The position numbers were made by a program, and so were the translations under genes. This document shows, piece after piece, positions 45,355 through 55,447 of a stretch of DNA of 64,000 nucleotides; the first letter of the stretch is position 1; every line of letters begins with the position of its first letter. The notes under the pieces were generated by a model. It had not been told where the DNA came from. It saw nothing but the letters and a program-made list of their open reading frames with translations, and searched no databases. Source of the DNA: Streptomyces poonensis (GTDB lineage Bacteria; Actinomycetota; Actinomycetes; Streptomycetales; Streptomycetaceae); the NCBI RefSeq assembly GCF_014650915.1, contig NZ_BMVW01000001.1, positions 1,254,093-1,318,092 of the forward strand, in the 5' to 3' direction.

Positions 45355-45533
45355 CGGCCCGTCACCACACCGAGTGCGGTGCCGGACCAGCGCGTGAGAC
45401 AGGCGCGCAGCCGGCCCAATCCCAAGCAGTCACCCGACCCGCAGGCTCGCCGGTACGTCCGGCCGGCTCCGCGCCGTGAGGCGCGGACCAGGGCCTGCGG
45501 GTCGTCTGTGTGTGTGCCCGGTACCGGCCGGTG

Positions 45534-46634
45534 TCAGCCGGCGATGTCCTCGTAGCCCGCGATCTCGCGCGGGTCCCGGGAGCCGGGGCCGACGTACCGC
45601 GCGGAGGGGCGGACCAGGCGGCCGGTGCGCTTCTGTTCCAGGATGTGCGCCGACCAGCCGGCGGTGCGGGCGCAGGTGAACATCGACGTGAACATGTGCG
45701 CGGGGACCTCGGCGAAGTCCAGGACGATGGCCGCCCAGAACTCCACGTTGGTGGCGAGGACACGGTCGGGGCGGCGGTTGTGGAGCTCCTCCAGCGCCGC
45801 CTTCTCCAGGGCCTCGGCGACCTCGAACCGGGGCGCGCCCAGCTCACGGGCGGTACGGCGCAGCACACGCGCGCGCGGGTCCTCGGCGCGGTAGACACGG
45901 TGGCCGAAGCCCATGAGGCGCTCGCCCCGGTCGAGGGCGCCCTTGACGTAGGCCTCGGCGTCCCCGGTGCGCTCGATCTCCTCGATCATGCCGAGGACGC
46001 GCGAGGGGGCGCCGCCGTGCAGGGGGCCGGACATCGCGCCCACGGCACCGGACAGCGCGGCGGCCACGTCGGCACCCGTCGACGCGATCACGCGCGCGGT
46101 GAACGTGGACGCGTTCATGCCGTGCTCGGCGGCGCTCGTCCAGTACGCGTCCACGGCGGCCACGTGCTTGGGGTCGGGCTCGCCGCGCCAGCGGATCATG
46201 AAGCGCTCGACGACGGACCGCGCCTTGTCGATCTCGCGCTGCGGCACCATGGGCAGGCCCTGCCCGCGCGCGGACTGGGCGACGTACGACAGCGCCATCA
46301 CGGCGGCGCGGGCGAGGTCCTCGCGGGCCTGTTCCTCGTCGATGTCGAGAAGCGGCCTGAGGCCCCAGACGGGCGCGAGCATGGCGAGGGCGGACTGGAC
46401 GTCGACGCGGATGTCGCCGGAGTGGACGGGAATGGGAAACGGTTCGGCGGGCGGCAGACCGGGGTTGAAGGCGCCGTCCACCAGCAGGCCCCAGACGTTG
46501 CCGAAGGAGACATGGCCGACCAGATCCTCGATGTCGACGCCCCGGTACCGGAGTGCGCCGCCCTCCTTGTCGGGTTCGGCGATCTCCGTTTCGAACGCGA
46601 CGACTCCTTCGAGCCCGGCTACGAAGTCGGACAT
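45534..46634 (-). CDS. Citrate synthase-family protein
   Basis: The 366-residue protein matches bacterial citrate synthase 2/methylcitrate synthase-like enzymes. It begins FVAGLEGVVAFETEIAEPDKEGGALRYRGVDIEDLVG; the catalytic-region motifs are SGPLHGGAPSRVLGMIEEI near residue 207 and MGFGHRVYRAEDPRARVLR near 240. An Asp-containing tail (TAGWSAHILEQKRTGRLVRPSARYVGP) follows. Type I, soluble. The ATG at 46634 follows GAGGAGCCGC. Citrate versus methylcitrate activity cannot be told from sequence. Confidence 0.92.
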   Translation of the reverse strand: MSDFVAGLEGVVAFETEIAEPDKEGGALRYRGVDIEDLVGHVSFGNVWGLLVDGAFNPGLPPAEPFPIPVHSGDIRVDVQSALAMLAPVWGLRPLLDIDEEQAREDLARAAVMALSYVAQSARGQGLPMVPQREIDKARSVVERFMIRWRGEPDPKHVAAVDAYWTSAAEHGMNASTFTARVIASTGADVAAALSGAVGAMSGPLHGGAPSRVLGMIEEIERTGDAEAYVKGALDRGERLMGFGHRVYRAEDPRARVLRRTARELGAPRFEVAEALEKAALEELHNRRPDRVLATNVEFWAAIVLDFAEVPAHMFTSMFTCARTAGWSAHILEQKRTGRLVRPSARYVGPGSRDPREIAGYEDIAG

Positions 46635-47015
46635 CAAGCGGCTCCTCATGATGTGTGCGACAGCTTGTGGGGTGGGGGTGGTGCTGTGAAGCGGGTGGTG
46701 CTGTGGGAAGTGGCGAGTGACGCTTCGTGAGGTGGTGCTTCGAGGGACGCTGCTGCGGGGGTTGGTGCGGTCCGTGATGACCTGGATCGGTGGTCTGAAG
46801 CGGGCGGGTGCCGACCGGTTCCGCGGTCGTCGCGGGACTCGCGGTCCGATGCGGTACTCCGGTGATGCCCCGTGCGGTCGGCGGTCATCCAACTGCACGG
46901 GTGCAGAACGATATCCCCGAGTGCCACCTTTGGGGAGTCTCCGCGGCACTGAGTGCCAGGTAGTGATGAAGGACACCCACCGCGCGCGCGGGGGCGCATA
47001 CGGCAGGATGACCAT
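46635..47015. promoter_or_regulatory. Divergent region between citrate synthase and pdxH
   Basis: A 381-bp spacer. The citrate synthase side (46640-46760) is full of GTGGTG/GGTGCT repeats. Near pdxH the motif GAGTGCCA occurs twice as a direct repeat (46918-46925 and 46951-46958), a possible operator. No confident promoter was assigned. Confidence 0.4.
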
Positions 47016-47705
47016 GTGACCGACCGCGATCCCGTCCCCCCGCCGTCTCACCTCACCGTTCCGGACCCGGCCGCGATGCGCAAGCAGTACCGGGCCGAGG
47101 GGCTGGACGAGAGCGAGCTCGCCGGACATCCCATGGCACAGTTCGAGCGCTGGTTCCGGCAGGCCGCGGCCGAGGGGGCGGTGTTCGAGCCCAACGCGAT
47201 GGTCGTCTCCACCGCGGACGCCTCCGGACGGCCGAGCTCCCGTACGGTGCTGATGAAGGCCTACGACGAGCGGGGCTTCGTCTTCTACACCAACTACGGC
47301 TCCCGCAAGGCCCGTGATCTGGCGGAGAACCCGTACGTCTCGCTGCTCTTCCCCTGGCACGCGATCGCCCGGCAGGTGATCGTCTCCGGCACGGCACGCC
47401 GTACGGGACGGGACGAGACGGCGGCGTACTTCCGCACCCGGCCGCACGGATCACAGCTGGGCGCGTGGGCCAGCGAACAGTCGTCGGTCATCCACTCACG
47501 GGCGCAGCTGGATCTGGTGTACGAGGACCTGCACGGCCGCTACCCGGAGGGCGAACAGGTGCCCGTGCCCCCGAACTGGGGCGGCTTCCGGATCGCGCCG
47601 CGGACGGTGGAGTTCTGGCAGGGGCGGCAGAACCGGCTGCACGACCGGCTGCGGTACGTGGCGGAGCCGGACGGGTCGTGGCGGGTGGAGCGGCTCAGTC
47701 CCTGA
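47016..47705 (+). CDS. pdxH: Pyridoxamine 5'-phosphate oxidase
   Basis: The 229-residue enzyme oxidises pyridoxine/pyridoxamine 5'-phosphate to PLP using FMN. It begins [28 protein letters not shown] and has the FMN loop [44 protein letters not shown] near residue 60. [14 protein letters not shown] is near 150 and the C-terminal [15 protein letters not shown] near 205 binds PLP. The full length agrees with E. coli PdxH. The GTG at 47016 follows GGCAGGATGACC. Confidence 0.94.
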   Translation: MTDRDPVPPPSHLTVPDPAAMRKQYRAEGLDESELAGHPMAQFERWFRQAAAEGAVFEPNAMVVSTADASGRPSSRTVLMKAYDERGFVFYTNYGSRKARDLAENPYVSLLFPWHAIARQVIVSGTARRTGRDETAAYFRTRPHGSQLGAWASEQSSVIHSRAQLDLVYEDLHGRYPEGEQVPVPPNWGGFRIAPRTVEFWQGRQNRLHDRLRYVAEPDGSWRVERLSP

Positions 47706-47729
47706 CCGCGCGCGGTACGCCCCGGGGCG

Positions 47730-48431
47730 TCAGCCCAGCGCCTCGTCCAGGAGTACGGCCCACTGGGCGACGACCCGGTCGCGGCGGCCCGCGTCGTCCG
47801 TGAGGAGGTTGGCGAGGCCCAGGCCGCGGGCCATGTCCAGGAGGCCCTGCACGGTCTCGCGCACGCCGGGCACGGACTCGTCGGCGCCGAGCAGCTCGAC
47901 GGCGATGCGGTGGGTCTCGCGGCCGACGCGGGCCTCCAGTTCGGTGACCCGGGGGCGCAGCTGGTCCTCGTTGGAGGCGGCGACCCACAGGTGCAGGGCG
48001 GCGCGGAAGAGCGGGCCGGTGTAGAGGTCGACCAGGGCGGCGACCACGGCGGGGCGGCCGGTGACCCCGCCGTTCCCGGCTCCCTCGGCTCCCCCAGCGC
48101 CCTCCGCTCCCCCAGCTCCCTCGGCGCCCTCGGGGAAGAGGGCGCGCAGGGCCACGGAGCGCTCTTCGGCGACGTACTCGACGGCCGCGGTGAACAGGTC
48201 CTCGCGGGTGGGGAAGTGATGCTGGGCGGCGCCCCGGGAGACACCGGCGCGTTCGGCGACGACGGAGACCGTGGAGCCCGCCCAGCCGTGTTCGGCGAGG
48301 CAGGCCACGGCGGCTTCGAGGAGGCGCCTGTGGGTGGCGCGGCTGCGGTCCTGCTTGGGCCCCCGCTCCTGTCCCGCGCGCGCCGCCTTGAGCCGCGGTT
48401 CGGCCGTGGCCGTGTCGCTCACACCGTCCAT
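47730..48431 (-). CDS. TetR regulator of the acyl-CoA catabolic operon
   Basis: The 233-residue protein has an N-terminal HTH (residues ~28-75: RATHRRLLEAAVACLAEHGWAGSTVSVVAERAGVSRGAAQHHFPTREDLF) and a C-terminal ligand domain (FRAALHLWVAASNEDQLRPRVTELEARVGRE). A run of Gly/Ala/Glu repeats (GAEGAGGAEGAGGA near 105) is expanded relative to typical members. It is the last gene of the minus-strand operon and overlaps the enoyl-CoA hydratase gene by 13 bp. It is the obvious candidate to bind the palindrome at 57983-57996 and to sense an acyl-CoA. Confidence 0.88.
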   Translation of the reverse strand: MDGVSDTATAEPRLKAARAGQERGPKQDRSRATHRRLLEAAVACLAEHGWAGSTVSVVAERAGVSRGAAQHHFPTREDLFTAAVEYVAEERSVALRALFPEGAEGAGGAEGAGGAEGAGNGGVTGRPAVVAALVDLYTGPLFRAALHLWVAASNEDQLRPRVTELEARVGRETHRIAVELLGADESVPGVRETVQGLLDMARGLGLANLLTDDAGRRDRVVAQWAVLLDEALG

Positions 48432-49153
48432 CCCGGATCCCGTCGTTCGAGGAAGGCCGTCATCCCCTCGCGGGCCTGCGCGGAGGAGAACAGCCGGGCC
48501 GAGAGCGCGGTCAGGTTCTCCGCGTCCCGGTCGAAGGTCTCCAGAACCCTAGCCGTGAGCAGCCGCTTGGTCTCGGCCAGGCCCTGGGGGGAGGCCCGGC
48601 GCAGACCGTCCAGGACGGGGGCGAGCACGTCGTCCACGTCGTCACCGGCCGCCGTGACCAGGCCGATGCGGGCCGCCTCGGCGGCGTCGAAGCGCTCGCC
48701 GGTGAGGTAGTACCGCGCCAGGGCGCGCGGATCGGTGCGGGGCAGCAGCGGCAGTGAGATGACGGCGGGGGCCACGCCGATGCGGACCTCGGTGAAGGCG
48801 AAGGTGGAGTCGGTGGAGGCGGCGGCGATGTCGCAGGCGGCGAGCAGGCCGAGGCCGCCCGCGCGGACGTGCCCGGTGACCCGGGCGACGACGGGTTTGC
48901 GCAGTTCGACGATCTGCCGGAGGAGGCCGACCAGCGCGTCGGGGTGCGGCGGGTCGCGCAGGTCGGCGCCCGCGCAGAAGGTGGTGCCGGTGTGGGTGAG
49001 GACCACCGCCCGGACGTCGCGGTCCTCGCCGCAGCCGGTGAGCGCGTCGGCCAGTTCCCCGACGAGCGCGGCGGACAGGGCGTTGCGGTTGTGCGGCGAG
49101 TCCAGGCTGAGGATCTCCACGGCACGCGCGCGTGTGCGGCCCACGAACGTCAT
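48419..49153 (-). CDS. Enoyl-CoA hydratase-family protein
   Basis: The 244-residue crotonase-fold protein has the oxyanion-hole residues in GTTFCAGADLRD and GHVRAGGLGLLAACDIAAASTDSTFAFTEVRIGVAP. The region where hydratases carry their second catalytic Glu reads VRIGVAPAVISLPLLPR, a divergent form seen in actinomycete operons of this type, so the exact reaction (hydratase or another crotonase activity) is uncertain. It overlaps the ligase gene upstream (ATGA). Confidence 0.87.
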   Translation of the reverse strand: MTFVGRTRARAVEILSLDSPHNRNALSAALVGELADALTGCGEDRDVRAVVLTHTGTTFCAGADLRDPPHPDALVGLLRQIVELRKPVVARVTGHVRAGGLGLLAACDIAAASTDSTFAFTEVRIGVAPAVISLPLLPRTDPRALARYYLTGERFDAAEAARIGLVTAAGDDVDDVLAPVLDGLRRASPQGLAETKRLLTARVLETFDRDAENLTALSARLFSSAQAREGMTAFLERRDPGWTV

Positions 49154-50724
49154 GACCGCTCCCTCAGCCGCCGGCGGAGGATCTTGCCGGAGGCGGCGCG
49201 GGGGACGGCGTCGACGAAGGTGACGCGGCGGACGCGCTTGTACGGAGCGACGCGCTCGGCCACGTACGTCATGACGTCCCCCTCGGAGAGGTCCTTCGCG
49301 GTCGCTTGGCGGACCACATGTGCGTGCGGCACCTCGTTCCCGTCGTCGTTGTAGGTGCCGATCACAGCGGCGTCGGCGATACCGGGGTGGGTGAGCAGCA
49401 GGGCCTCCAGCTCGGCCGGGGCTACCTGGAAGCCCTTGTACTTGATCAGCTCCTTGACGCGGTCGACGATGAAGAGCCAGCCGTCGGCGTCCACGTGGCC
49501 GACGTCGCCGGTGTGCAGCCAGCCCCCACCGTCGATCATGGCGGCGGTGGCGTCCGGGCGGCCCAGGTAGCCCTTCATGACCTGGGGGCCGCGGATGAGC
49601 ACCTCACCGGGTTCCCCGACGGGCACGTCCTCGGACGGGTCGTCCAGGGACACGATCCGCATCTCGGTGCCCGCGACGAGCTTCCCGACGGTCCCGGGAG
49701 GGGCGGACCGGGCCGCGTCCGCGTCCACGGGCACGACGTGGGTACAGGGCGACAGTTCGGTCATGCCGTAGCCCTGGCCGATGGGCGGCAGGCCGAGCCG
49801 TTCGGCGCAGGCCGCCGCCAGGGCCGCGTCGAGGGGGGCGGCCGCGCTGAGGATGTACTCCAGGGACGACAGGTCGTACTGGGCGACCGCCGGGTCCTTG
49901 GCGAGGGCGAGGACGATCGGCGGGGCCACGTACAGGCCGGTGATGCGGTGCGTCTCGATGGCGGCCAGGAAGGTGTTCAGGTCGAACCGCGGCAGGACGA
50001 CGACGGTGGCCCCGCGTCTGAGCGGGGCGTTCATCAGGGCGGTGAGGCCGTAGATGTGGAAGAACGGCAGGACGGCGAGGATGCGGTCACCGGGTCCGCC
50101 GGTGACCATCGGGTCGAGCTGAGCGAGGTTCGTGGCGATGGACCGGTGGGTGAGCATCACGCCCTTGGGGACGCCGGTCGTGCCGGAGGAGTACGGCAGT
50201 ACCGCGATGTCCTCGGCGGGGGCGATGTCGACCTGCGGCTCGGGCGCGGTGGTGGCGAGCAGGTCGATCAGCGAGCGGTGCCCCGGGGCGCTGTCGCAGA
50301 CGAGGATCTCGCGTATGCCGCCCGCGCGTCCGGCGGCCGTGCGGGCGGTCTCCAGCAGCGGGGAGACGGTCACGAGCCAGCGGGCGCCGGCGTCGGTGAG
50401 CTGGGTGGCCATCTCGTCGGCCGTGGCGAGCGGGTGCACGGTCGTGACCGAGGCACCCGCGCGCGTGGCGGCGTAGAAGGCGGGCGGGAAGGCGATCGTG
50501 TTGGGGCTGTGCAGGGCGAGGACGTCGCCCTTGCGGACTCCCGCCTCGGCGAACGCGGCCGCCAGCCGCCGGTGGAAGTGGTCCAGTTGTCCGTACGTGA
50601 GGGTGGTGCCGTCGACGCCGTCGATCAGGGCCGGTGTGTCGCCGTGTTCGGCGGCGCCGCCGAGAACGGCTTCGTGGATGGGAAGGTCCACGGCCGGGAC
50701 GTCTGCGTACTCGCTGCGGAACAT
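49150..50724 (-). CDS. Acyl-CoA ligase (4-coumarate-CoA ligase family)
   Basis: The 524-residue ANL enzyme has the phosphate-binding loop YSSGTTGVPKGVMLTH near residue 178, GQGYGMTE near 318, the hinge DVGHVDADGWLFIVDRVKELIKYKGFQVAPAELE near 400 and the catalytic Lys in RAASGKILRRRL at the C-terminus. It adenylates a carboxylic acid and forms the CoA thioester, feeding the operon. It starts 43 bp after the acyl-CoA dehydrogenase gene and overlaps the hydratase gene. Confidence 0.92.
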   Translation of the reverse strand: MFRSEYADVPAVDLPIHEAVLGGAAEHGDTPALIDGVDGTTLTYGQLDHFHRRLAAAFAEAGVRKGDVLALHSPNTIAFPPAFYAATRAGASVTTVHPLATADEMATQLTDAGARWLVTVSPLLETARTAAGRAGGIREILVCDSAPGHRSLIDLLATTAPEPQVDIAPAEDIAVLPYSSGTTGVPKGVMLTHRSIATNLAQLDPMVTGGPGDRILAVLPFFHIYGLTALMNAPLRRGATVVVLPRFDLNTFLAAIETHRITGLYVAPPIVLALAKDPAVAQYDLSSLEYILSAAAPLDAALAAACAERLGLPPIGQGYGMTELSPCTHVVPVDADAARSAPPGTVGKLVAGTEMRIVSLDDPSEDVPVGEPGEVLIRGPQVMKGYLGRPDATAAMIDGGGWLHTGDVGHVDADGWLFIVDRVKELIKYKGFQVAPAELEALLLTHPGIADAAVIGTYNDDGNEVPHAHVVRQATAKDLSEGDVMTYVAERVAPYKRVRRVTFVDAVPRAASGKILRRRLRERS

Positions 50725-50767
50725 CGGTTCCTCCTGCGGTGACCGGCTGCGGCGGGCAGCCCGTTGA

Positions 50768-51928
50768 TCAGTACGACTTGGGCAGGCCCAGGGTCTGGTG
50801 CGAGACGTAGTTGAGGATCATTTCCCGGCTCACCGGGGCGATACGGGACACGCGCGCCGCCGTGATGAGCGAGGCGAGCCCGAACTCGTTGGTCAGGCCG
50901 TTGCCGCCGAGGGTGTGCACCGCCTGGTCGACGGCCTTCACACAGGCCTCCCCGGCCGCGTACTTGGCCATGTTGGCGGCCTCGCCCGCGCCGATGTCGT
51001 CCCCGGAGTCGTACAGGTGGGCGGCCTTCTGCATCATCAGCCGGGCCATCTCGAGCTCTATGTGGGACTGGGCCAGGGGGTGGGCGATGGCCTGGTGGGC
51101 ACCTATGGGAGTTCTCCACACGGTGCGGTCACGGGCGTACTCGACGGCGCGCGCGAGCGCGTAGCGCCCCATGCCGATGGCGAAGGCCGCCGTCATGATC
51201 CGCTCGGGGTTGAGTCCGGCGAAGAGCTGGAGCAGGCCCGCGTCCTCGTCGCCCACGAGGGCGTCCGCAGGCAGCCGTACGTCGTCGAGGGTGAGCTCGA
51301 ACTGCTTCTCCGCGGCGCGCAGCTCCATGTCGATGGGGCGCCGCCCGAAGCCCTCGGCGTCGCGCGGGACGATGAACAGGCAGGGCTTGAGACGGCCGGT
51401 GCGCGCGTCCTCGGTGCGGCCGACGATCAGCGTGGCGTCGGCCTGGTCGACGCCGGAGATGAAGACCTTGCGGCCGGTGAGCAGCCAGTCGGTGCCGTCG
51501 CGGCGGGCGGTGGTGGTGATGCGGTGGGAGTTGGATCCGGCGTCGGGTTCGGTGATGCCGAAGGCCATGAGGCGGCTGCCGTCGGCGAGTCCGGGCAGCC
51601 AGGCCCGCTTCTGCTCCTCGGTGCCGAAACGGGCGATGACGGTGCCGCAGATGGCGGGCGAGACGACCAGCATCAGCAACGGGGAGCCGGCGGCCCCCAG
51701 CTCCTCCAGCACGATGGAGAGCTCGCTGATGCCGCCGCCTCCGCCGCCGTACTCCTCGGGCAGGTTGACGCCGAGGTAGCCGAGCTTGGCGGCCTCGGCC
51801 CAGAGTTCGTCGGGGTGGGCTCCGGCGGCCACGGTGCGGCGGATGTAGTCGCGGCCGTAGCGCGCGCCGAGGGCGGCGACGGCCGCGCGGAGGGCCTTGT
51901 GCTCGTCGGTTTCGACGACGGACGTCAT
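50768..51928 (-). CDS. Acyl-CoA dehydrogenase
   Basis: The 386-residue flavoenzyme has LPEEYGGGGGGISELSIVLEELGAAGSPL, the FAD-binding MAFGITEPDAGSNSHRITTTARRDGTDWLLTGRKVFISG and the C-terminal QAVHTLGGNGLTNEFGLASLITAARVSRIAPVSREMIL. At the position of the classical catalytic Glu (Y-E-G-T) it has APVS, as in several actinomycete members that use a Glu elsewhere. It overlaps the carboxylase alpha gene as ATGA. A branched or unsaturated acyl-CoA substrate fits the context. Confidence 0.92.
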   Translation of the reverse strand: MTSVVETDEHKALRAAVAALGARYGRDYIRRTVAAGAHPDELWAEAAKLGYLGVNLPEEYGGGGGGISELSIVLEELGAAGSPLLMLVVSPAICGTVIARFGTEEQKRAWLPGLADGSRLMAFGITEPDAGSNSHRITTTARRDGTDWLLTGRKVFISGVDQADATLIVGRTEDARTGRLKPCLFIVPRDAEGFGRRPIDMELRAAEKQFELTLDDVRLPADALVGDEDAGLLQLFAGLNPERIMTAAFAIGMGRYALARAVEYARDRTVWRTPIGAHQAIAHPLAQSHIELEMARLMMQKAAHLYDSGDDIGAGEAANMAKYAAGEACVKAVDQAVHTLGGNGLTNEFGLASLITAARVSRIAPVSREMILNYVSHQTLGLPKSY

Positions 51929-53832
51929 GAGATCTCCTCCTGTACGACGGCCAGCAGGGTGCCGACCTCGACCTGTTGTCCCGGGACTGCGTGCAGAACG
52001 GTGAGCGTGCCCGCGGCCGGGGCGGAGATCCGGTGCTCCATCTTCATCGCCTCCAGCCACAGCAGCGGCTGTCCGGCCTCGACCCGGGCGCCCTCGGCGA
52101 GGCCGTCGGCGACGCGGACGACCGTGCCGGGCATCGGGGCGAGCAGGGAGCCGGGCTCCTGCCGGTCCGTGGGCTCGGGGAAGCGGGGCAGGGCGGTGAG
52201 CTCGGTGGCGTTCACGTACACCTTGGTTCCGTACCGGGCGACCTCGTACTTCCGCCGCACGCCGTCGACTTCGAGGACGACCAGGCGGGCGTCGGCGTGG
52301 ACGACGCGGACGCCGTCGGCGGTGAGGCCCTGGCGGGTGTGGCGGTAGTGGACCTCGTGCTCCTCGCCCGCCATGGCGTAGCGCTTGACCTGCGGCTGCG
52401 AGGGGACGTTGCGCCAGCCGCCGAAGCGGGAGCGCGGACGCGCGTGGTCGTGGGCGTGGGCGTGGGCGTCGGCGAGGGCTGCGGCCAGGGGTGCGTGCGG
52501 GTCGGCGTGCGGCGCCGTCAGCGCCGGCAGGTGCCGGTCGTAGAAACCGGTGTCCATGCGGCCGGCGGTGAACTCCTCGTGCCGCAGGGAGCGGACGAGG
52601 AGGTCCCGGTTGGTGACCGGCCCGTGGACCGCCGCCCGCTCCAGGGCACCGGCGAGTCTGCGCAGCGCCTCCGCGCGCGTGGGGGCGTGGACGACCACCT
52701 TGGCGATCATCGGGTCGTAGTGGACGCCTATGTGGTCGCCATCCGTGTAGCCGGTGTCCAGGCGGACGCCGGGGACGGCGAGGCGGTGCAGGCGGCCGGT
52801 CTGCGGGGCCCAGTCGCGGCCCGGGTCCTCGGCGTACAGGCGGGCCTCGACGGCGTGGCCCCGCGCGCGCGGGGGTTCCTTCTCGAGAGCGTGGCCCTCG
52901 GCGACACGGACCTGCTCGGCGACCAGGTCGATACCGAAGACCGCCTCGGTGACGGGGTGCTCGACCTGGAGGCGGGTGTTCATCTCCAGGAAGTGGGCCT
53001 TCGGTCCGGTCGCCGGGTGGTCCGCGACGAGGAACTCGACGGTGCCCGCCCCCACGTAGCTGACCGCGCGGGCGGCGCGTACGGCCATGTCGTGCAGTTC
53101 GTCGAGGAGCGCGGGCGGCAGGCCGGGCGCGGGGGCCTCCTCGATCACCTTCTGGTGGCGGCGCTGGAGGGAGCAGTCGCGGGTGCCGAGCGCCCAGACG
53201 GTGCCGTGCGTGTCGGCGAGGATCTGCACCTCCACATGCCGCCCGCCCTCGACGTACGGCTCGACGAACACCTCACCGTCCCCGAACGCGCTCGCGGCCT
53301 CCGCGCGCGCGGCCGTCAGCTCGGCGTCGAGGTCCGCCAGCCGCCGTACGATCCGCATACCGCGCCCGCCACCGCCCGCGGCGGCCTTCACCAGCACCGG
53401 CAGATCGGCCTCGGCGACCTCGCCGTCCCCGAGCGGCTCGATGCCCATCAGCTGCTTCGCGCGCGTCTTGGACGCCATGGCTTCGATCGCGGCCGGGGGC
53501 GGTCCGATCCAGACCATTCCCGCGTCCAGGACGGCACGCGCGAAGCCGGCGTTCTCCGACAGGAAGCCGTAGCCGGGGTGCACGGCGTCCGCGCCCGCGT
53601 CCATGGCGGCCTTCACGATCAGGTCGCCGCGCAGATACGTCTCAGCGGGCGTCACCCCGGGCAGCCGTACCGCCGCGTCAGCCACGCGCGCGTGGAGGGC
53701 GTTCTCGTCGGCGTCCGAGTGCACCGCGACCGTACGGATGCCCAGTTCGCGGCAGGTGCGGAAGACACGGCAGGCGATCTCTCCCCGGTTGGCGACGAGG
53801 ACAGAAGTGATCATCATTGGTCCCTCGGTCAT
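51925..53832 (-). CDS. Acyl-CoA carboxylase alpha subunit (biotin carboxylase plus BCCP)
   Basis: The 635-residue protein has a biotin carboxylase domain (VLVANRGEIACRVFRTCRELGI, GYGFLSENAGFARAV, AAAGGGGRGMRIVR, EMNTRLQVEHPVTE) and a C-terminal biotinyl domain with EAMKMEH near residue 600. Together with the next gene it forms a carboxylase for methylcrotonyl-, geranyl- or propionyl-type CoA. Around residue 145 the usual helix after LM (AAAGVPVL-like) is about eight residues shorter (SKTRAKQLMGIEPLGDGE). Starts at 53832 or 53814 are both preceded by GAGGGACCA. Confidence 0.93.
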   Translation of the reverse strand: MTEGPMMITSVLVANRGEIACRVFRTCRELGIRTVAVHSDADENALHARVADAAVRLPGVTPAETYLRGDLIVKAAMDAGADAVHPGYGFLSENAGFARAVLDAGMVWIGPPPAAIEAMASKTRAKQLMGIEPLGDGEVAEADLPVLVKAAAGGGGRGMRIVRRLADLDAELTAARAEAASAFGDGEVFVEPYVEGGRHVEVQILADTHGTVWALGTRDCSLQRRHQKVIEEAPAPGLPPALLDELHDMAVRAARAVSYVGAGTVEFLVADHPATGPKAHFLEMNTRLQVEHPVTEAVFGIDLVAEQVRVAEGHALEKEPPRARGHAVEARLYAEDPGRDWAPQTGRLHRLAVPGVRLDTGYTDGDHIGVHYDPMIAKVVVHAPTRAEALRRLAGALERAAVHGPVTNRDLLVRSLRHEEFTAGRMDTGFYDRHLPALTAPHADPHAPLAAALADAHAHAHDHARPRSRFGGWRNVPSQPQVKRYAMAGEEHEVHYRHTRQGLTADGVRVVHADARLVVLEVDGVRRKYEVARYGTKVYVNATELTALPRFPEPTDRQEPGSLLAPMPGTVVRVADGLAEGARVEAGQPLLWLEAMKMEHRISAPAAGTLTVLHAVPGQQVEVGTLLAVVQEEIS

Positions 53833-53842
53833 CGGTGGTCCC

Positions 53843-55447
53843 TCACATCCGGAAGACGCCGAAGCCGCCCCGCGCACCCTCGTAGGACGCGGTGTGGATG
53901 GCGGACAGGCACAGGCCGAGGACGGTGCGGGTGTCGCGCGGGTCGATGACCCCGTCGTCGTACAGCCGCCCGGACAGGAACATCGGCAGGGACTCGGACT
54001 CGATCTGCTGCTCCACCATGGCGCGCAGCGCGGCGTCGCCCTCCTCGTCGTACGGCTGTCCCTTCGCGGCCGCGGACTGCCGGGCGACGATCGACAGCAC
54101 GCCGGCGAGCTGCTGCGGGCCCATAACGGCGGACTTGGCGCTGGGCCAGGCGAACAGGAAGCGCGGGTCGTACGCCCGCCCGCACATGCCGTAGTGGCCC
54201 GCTCCGTAGGAGGCGCCCATGAGCACGGACAGGTGGGGGACGGTGGAGTTGGACACCGCGTTGATCATCATGGCGCCGTGCTTGATGATGCCGCCCTGCT
54301 CGTACTCCTTGCCCACCATGTAGCCGGTGGTGTTGTGCAGGAACAGGAGCGGGATGTCGCGCTGGTTGGCGAGCTGGATGAACTGGGCCGCCTTCTGCGA
54401 CTCCGCGCTGAACAGCACACCTTGGGCATTGGCGAGGATGCCGACCGGGTAGCCGTGCAGCTCCGCCCAGCCGGTCGTCAGGCTCGTCCCGTACAGCGGC
54501 TTGAACTCGTCGAAGTCGGAGGCGTCGACGATCCGGGCGATCACCTCGCGCGGGTCGAAGGGGGTGCGCAGGTCGCCGGGGACGATGCCGAGGAGTTCGT
54601 CCTCGTCGTACTTGGGGGGTGCGGCGGGGCCCGGGTCGGGGTGCGCCTTGCGGTGGTTGAGGCGGGCGACGACGCGCCGGGCCTGGCGGAGGGCGTCGTG
54701 CTCGTCGACGGCGAAGTGGTCGGCGAGGCCCGACACGCGCGCGTGCATCTCGGCGCCGCCCAGGGACTCGTCGTCGCTCTCCTCGCCGGTCGCCATCTTG
54801 ACGAGTGGCGGCCCGCCGAGGAACACCTTCGCCCGCTCCTTGACCATGATCACGTGGTCGGACATGCCGGGGACGTACGCGCCGCCGGCGGTGGAGTTCC
54901 CGAACACGACCGCGATGGTGGGGATGCCGGCGGCGGAGAGGCGCGTGAGGTCGCGGAAGAGCGCGCCGCCCGGGATGAAGATCTCCTTCTGGGAGGGCAG
55001 ATCGGCGCCTCCGGACTCGACCAGGCTGATGCAGGGGAGCCGGTTGGCGAGGGCGATGTCATTGGCGCGCAGGGCCTTCCACAGGGTCCAGGGGTTACTG
55101 GCGCCGCCGCGTACGGTGGGGTCGTTGGCGGTGATCAGACACTCGACGCCCTCGACGACGCCGATGCCGGTGACGAGGGACGCCCCGACCGCGTACTCGC
55201 TGCCCCAGGCGGCGAGCGGAGACAGCTCCAGGAAGGGCGTGTCCGGGTCGAGGAGGAGCTCGATCCGCTCGCGGGCGAGCAGCTTGCCGCGCTTCCTGTG
55301 CCGGGCGATGTACTTCTCGCCGCCGCCCGCCAGGGCCTTGGCGTGCTCGGCGTCCAGTGCGGCGAGCTTGGCGAGCATGGCCTCGCGGCGGGCCGCGTAG
55401 TCGGGGCCGGGGCCGGTGGTGTCCAGGGAGGAGGAAAGGACCGTCAC
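53843..55447 (-). CDS. Acyl-CoA carboxylase beta subunit (carboxyltransferase)
   Basis: The 534-residue protein is a carboxyltransferase of the methylcrotonyl/geranyl-CoA carboxylase type. Key motifs are [85 protein letters not shown] and [34 protein letters not shown]. The GTG at 55447 overlaps the stop of the AtuA-like gene as GTGA; ribosome binding site GGAGATCC. It lies ten bases before the alpha subunit gene. Confidence 0.93.
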   Translation of the reverse strand: MTVLSSSLDTTGPGPDYAARREAMLAKLAALDAEHAKALAGGGEKYIARHRKRGKLLARERIELLLDPDTPFLELSPLAAWGSEYAVGASLVTGIGVVEGVECLITANDPTVRGGASNPWTLWKALRANDIALANRLPCISLVESGGADLPSQKEIFIPGGALFRDLTRLSAAGIPTIAVVFGNSTAGGAYVPGMSDHVIMVKERAKVFLGGPPLVKMATGEESDDESLGGAEMHARVSGLADHFAVDEHDALRQARRVVARLNHRKAHPDPGPAAPPKYDEDELLGIVPGDLRTPFDPREVIARIVDASDFDEFKPLYGTSLTTGWAELHGYPVGILANAQGVLFSAESQKAAQFIQLANQRDIPLLFLHNTTGYMVGKEYEQGGIIKHGAMMINAVSNSTVPHLSVLMGASYGAGHYGMCGRAYDPRFLFAWPSAKSAVMGPQQLAGVLSIVARQSAAAKGQPYDEEGDAALRAMVEQQIESESLPMFLSGRLYDDGVIDPRDTRTVLGLCLSAIHTASYEGARGGFGVFRM

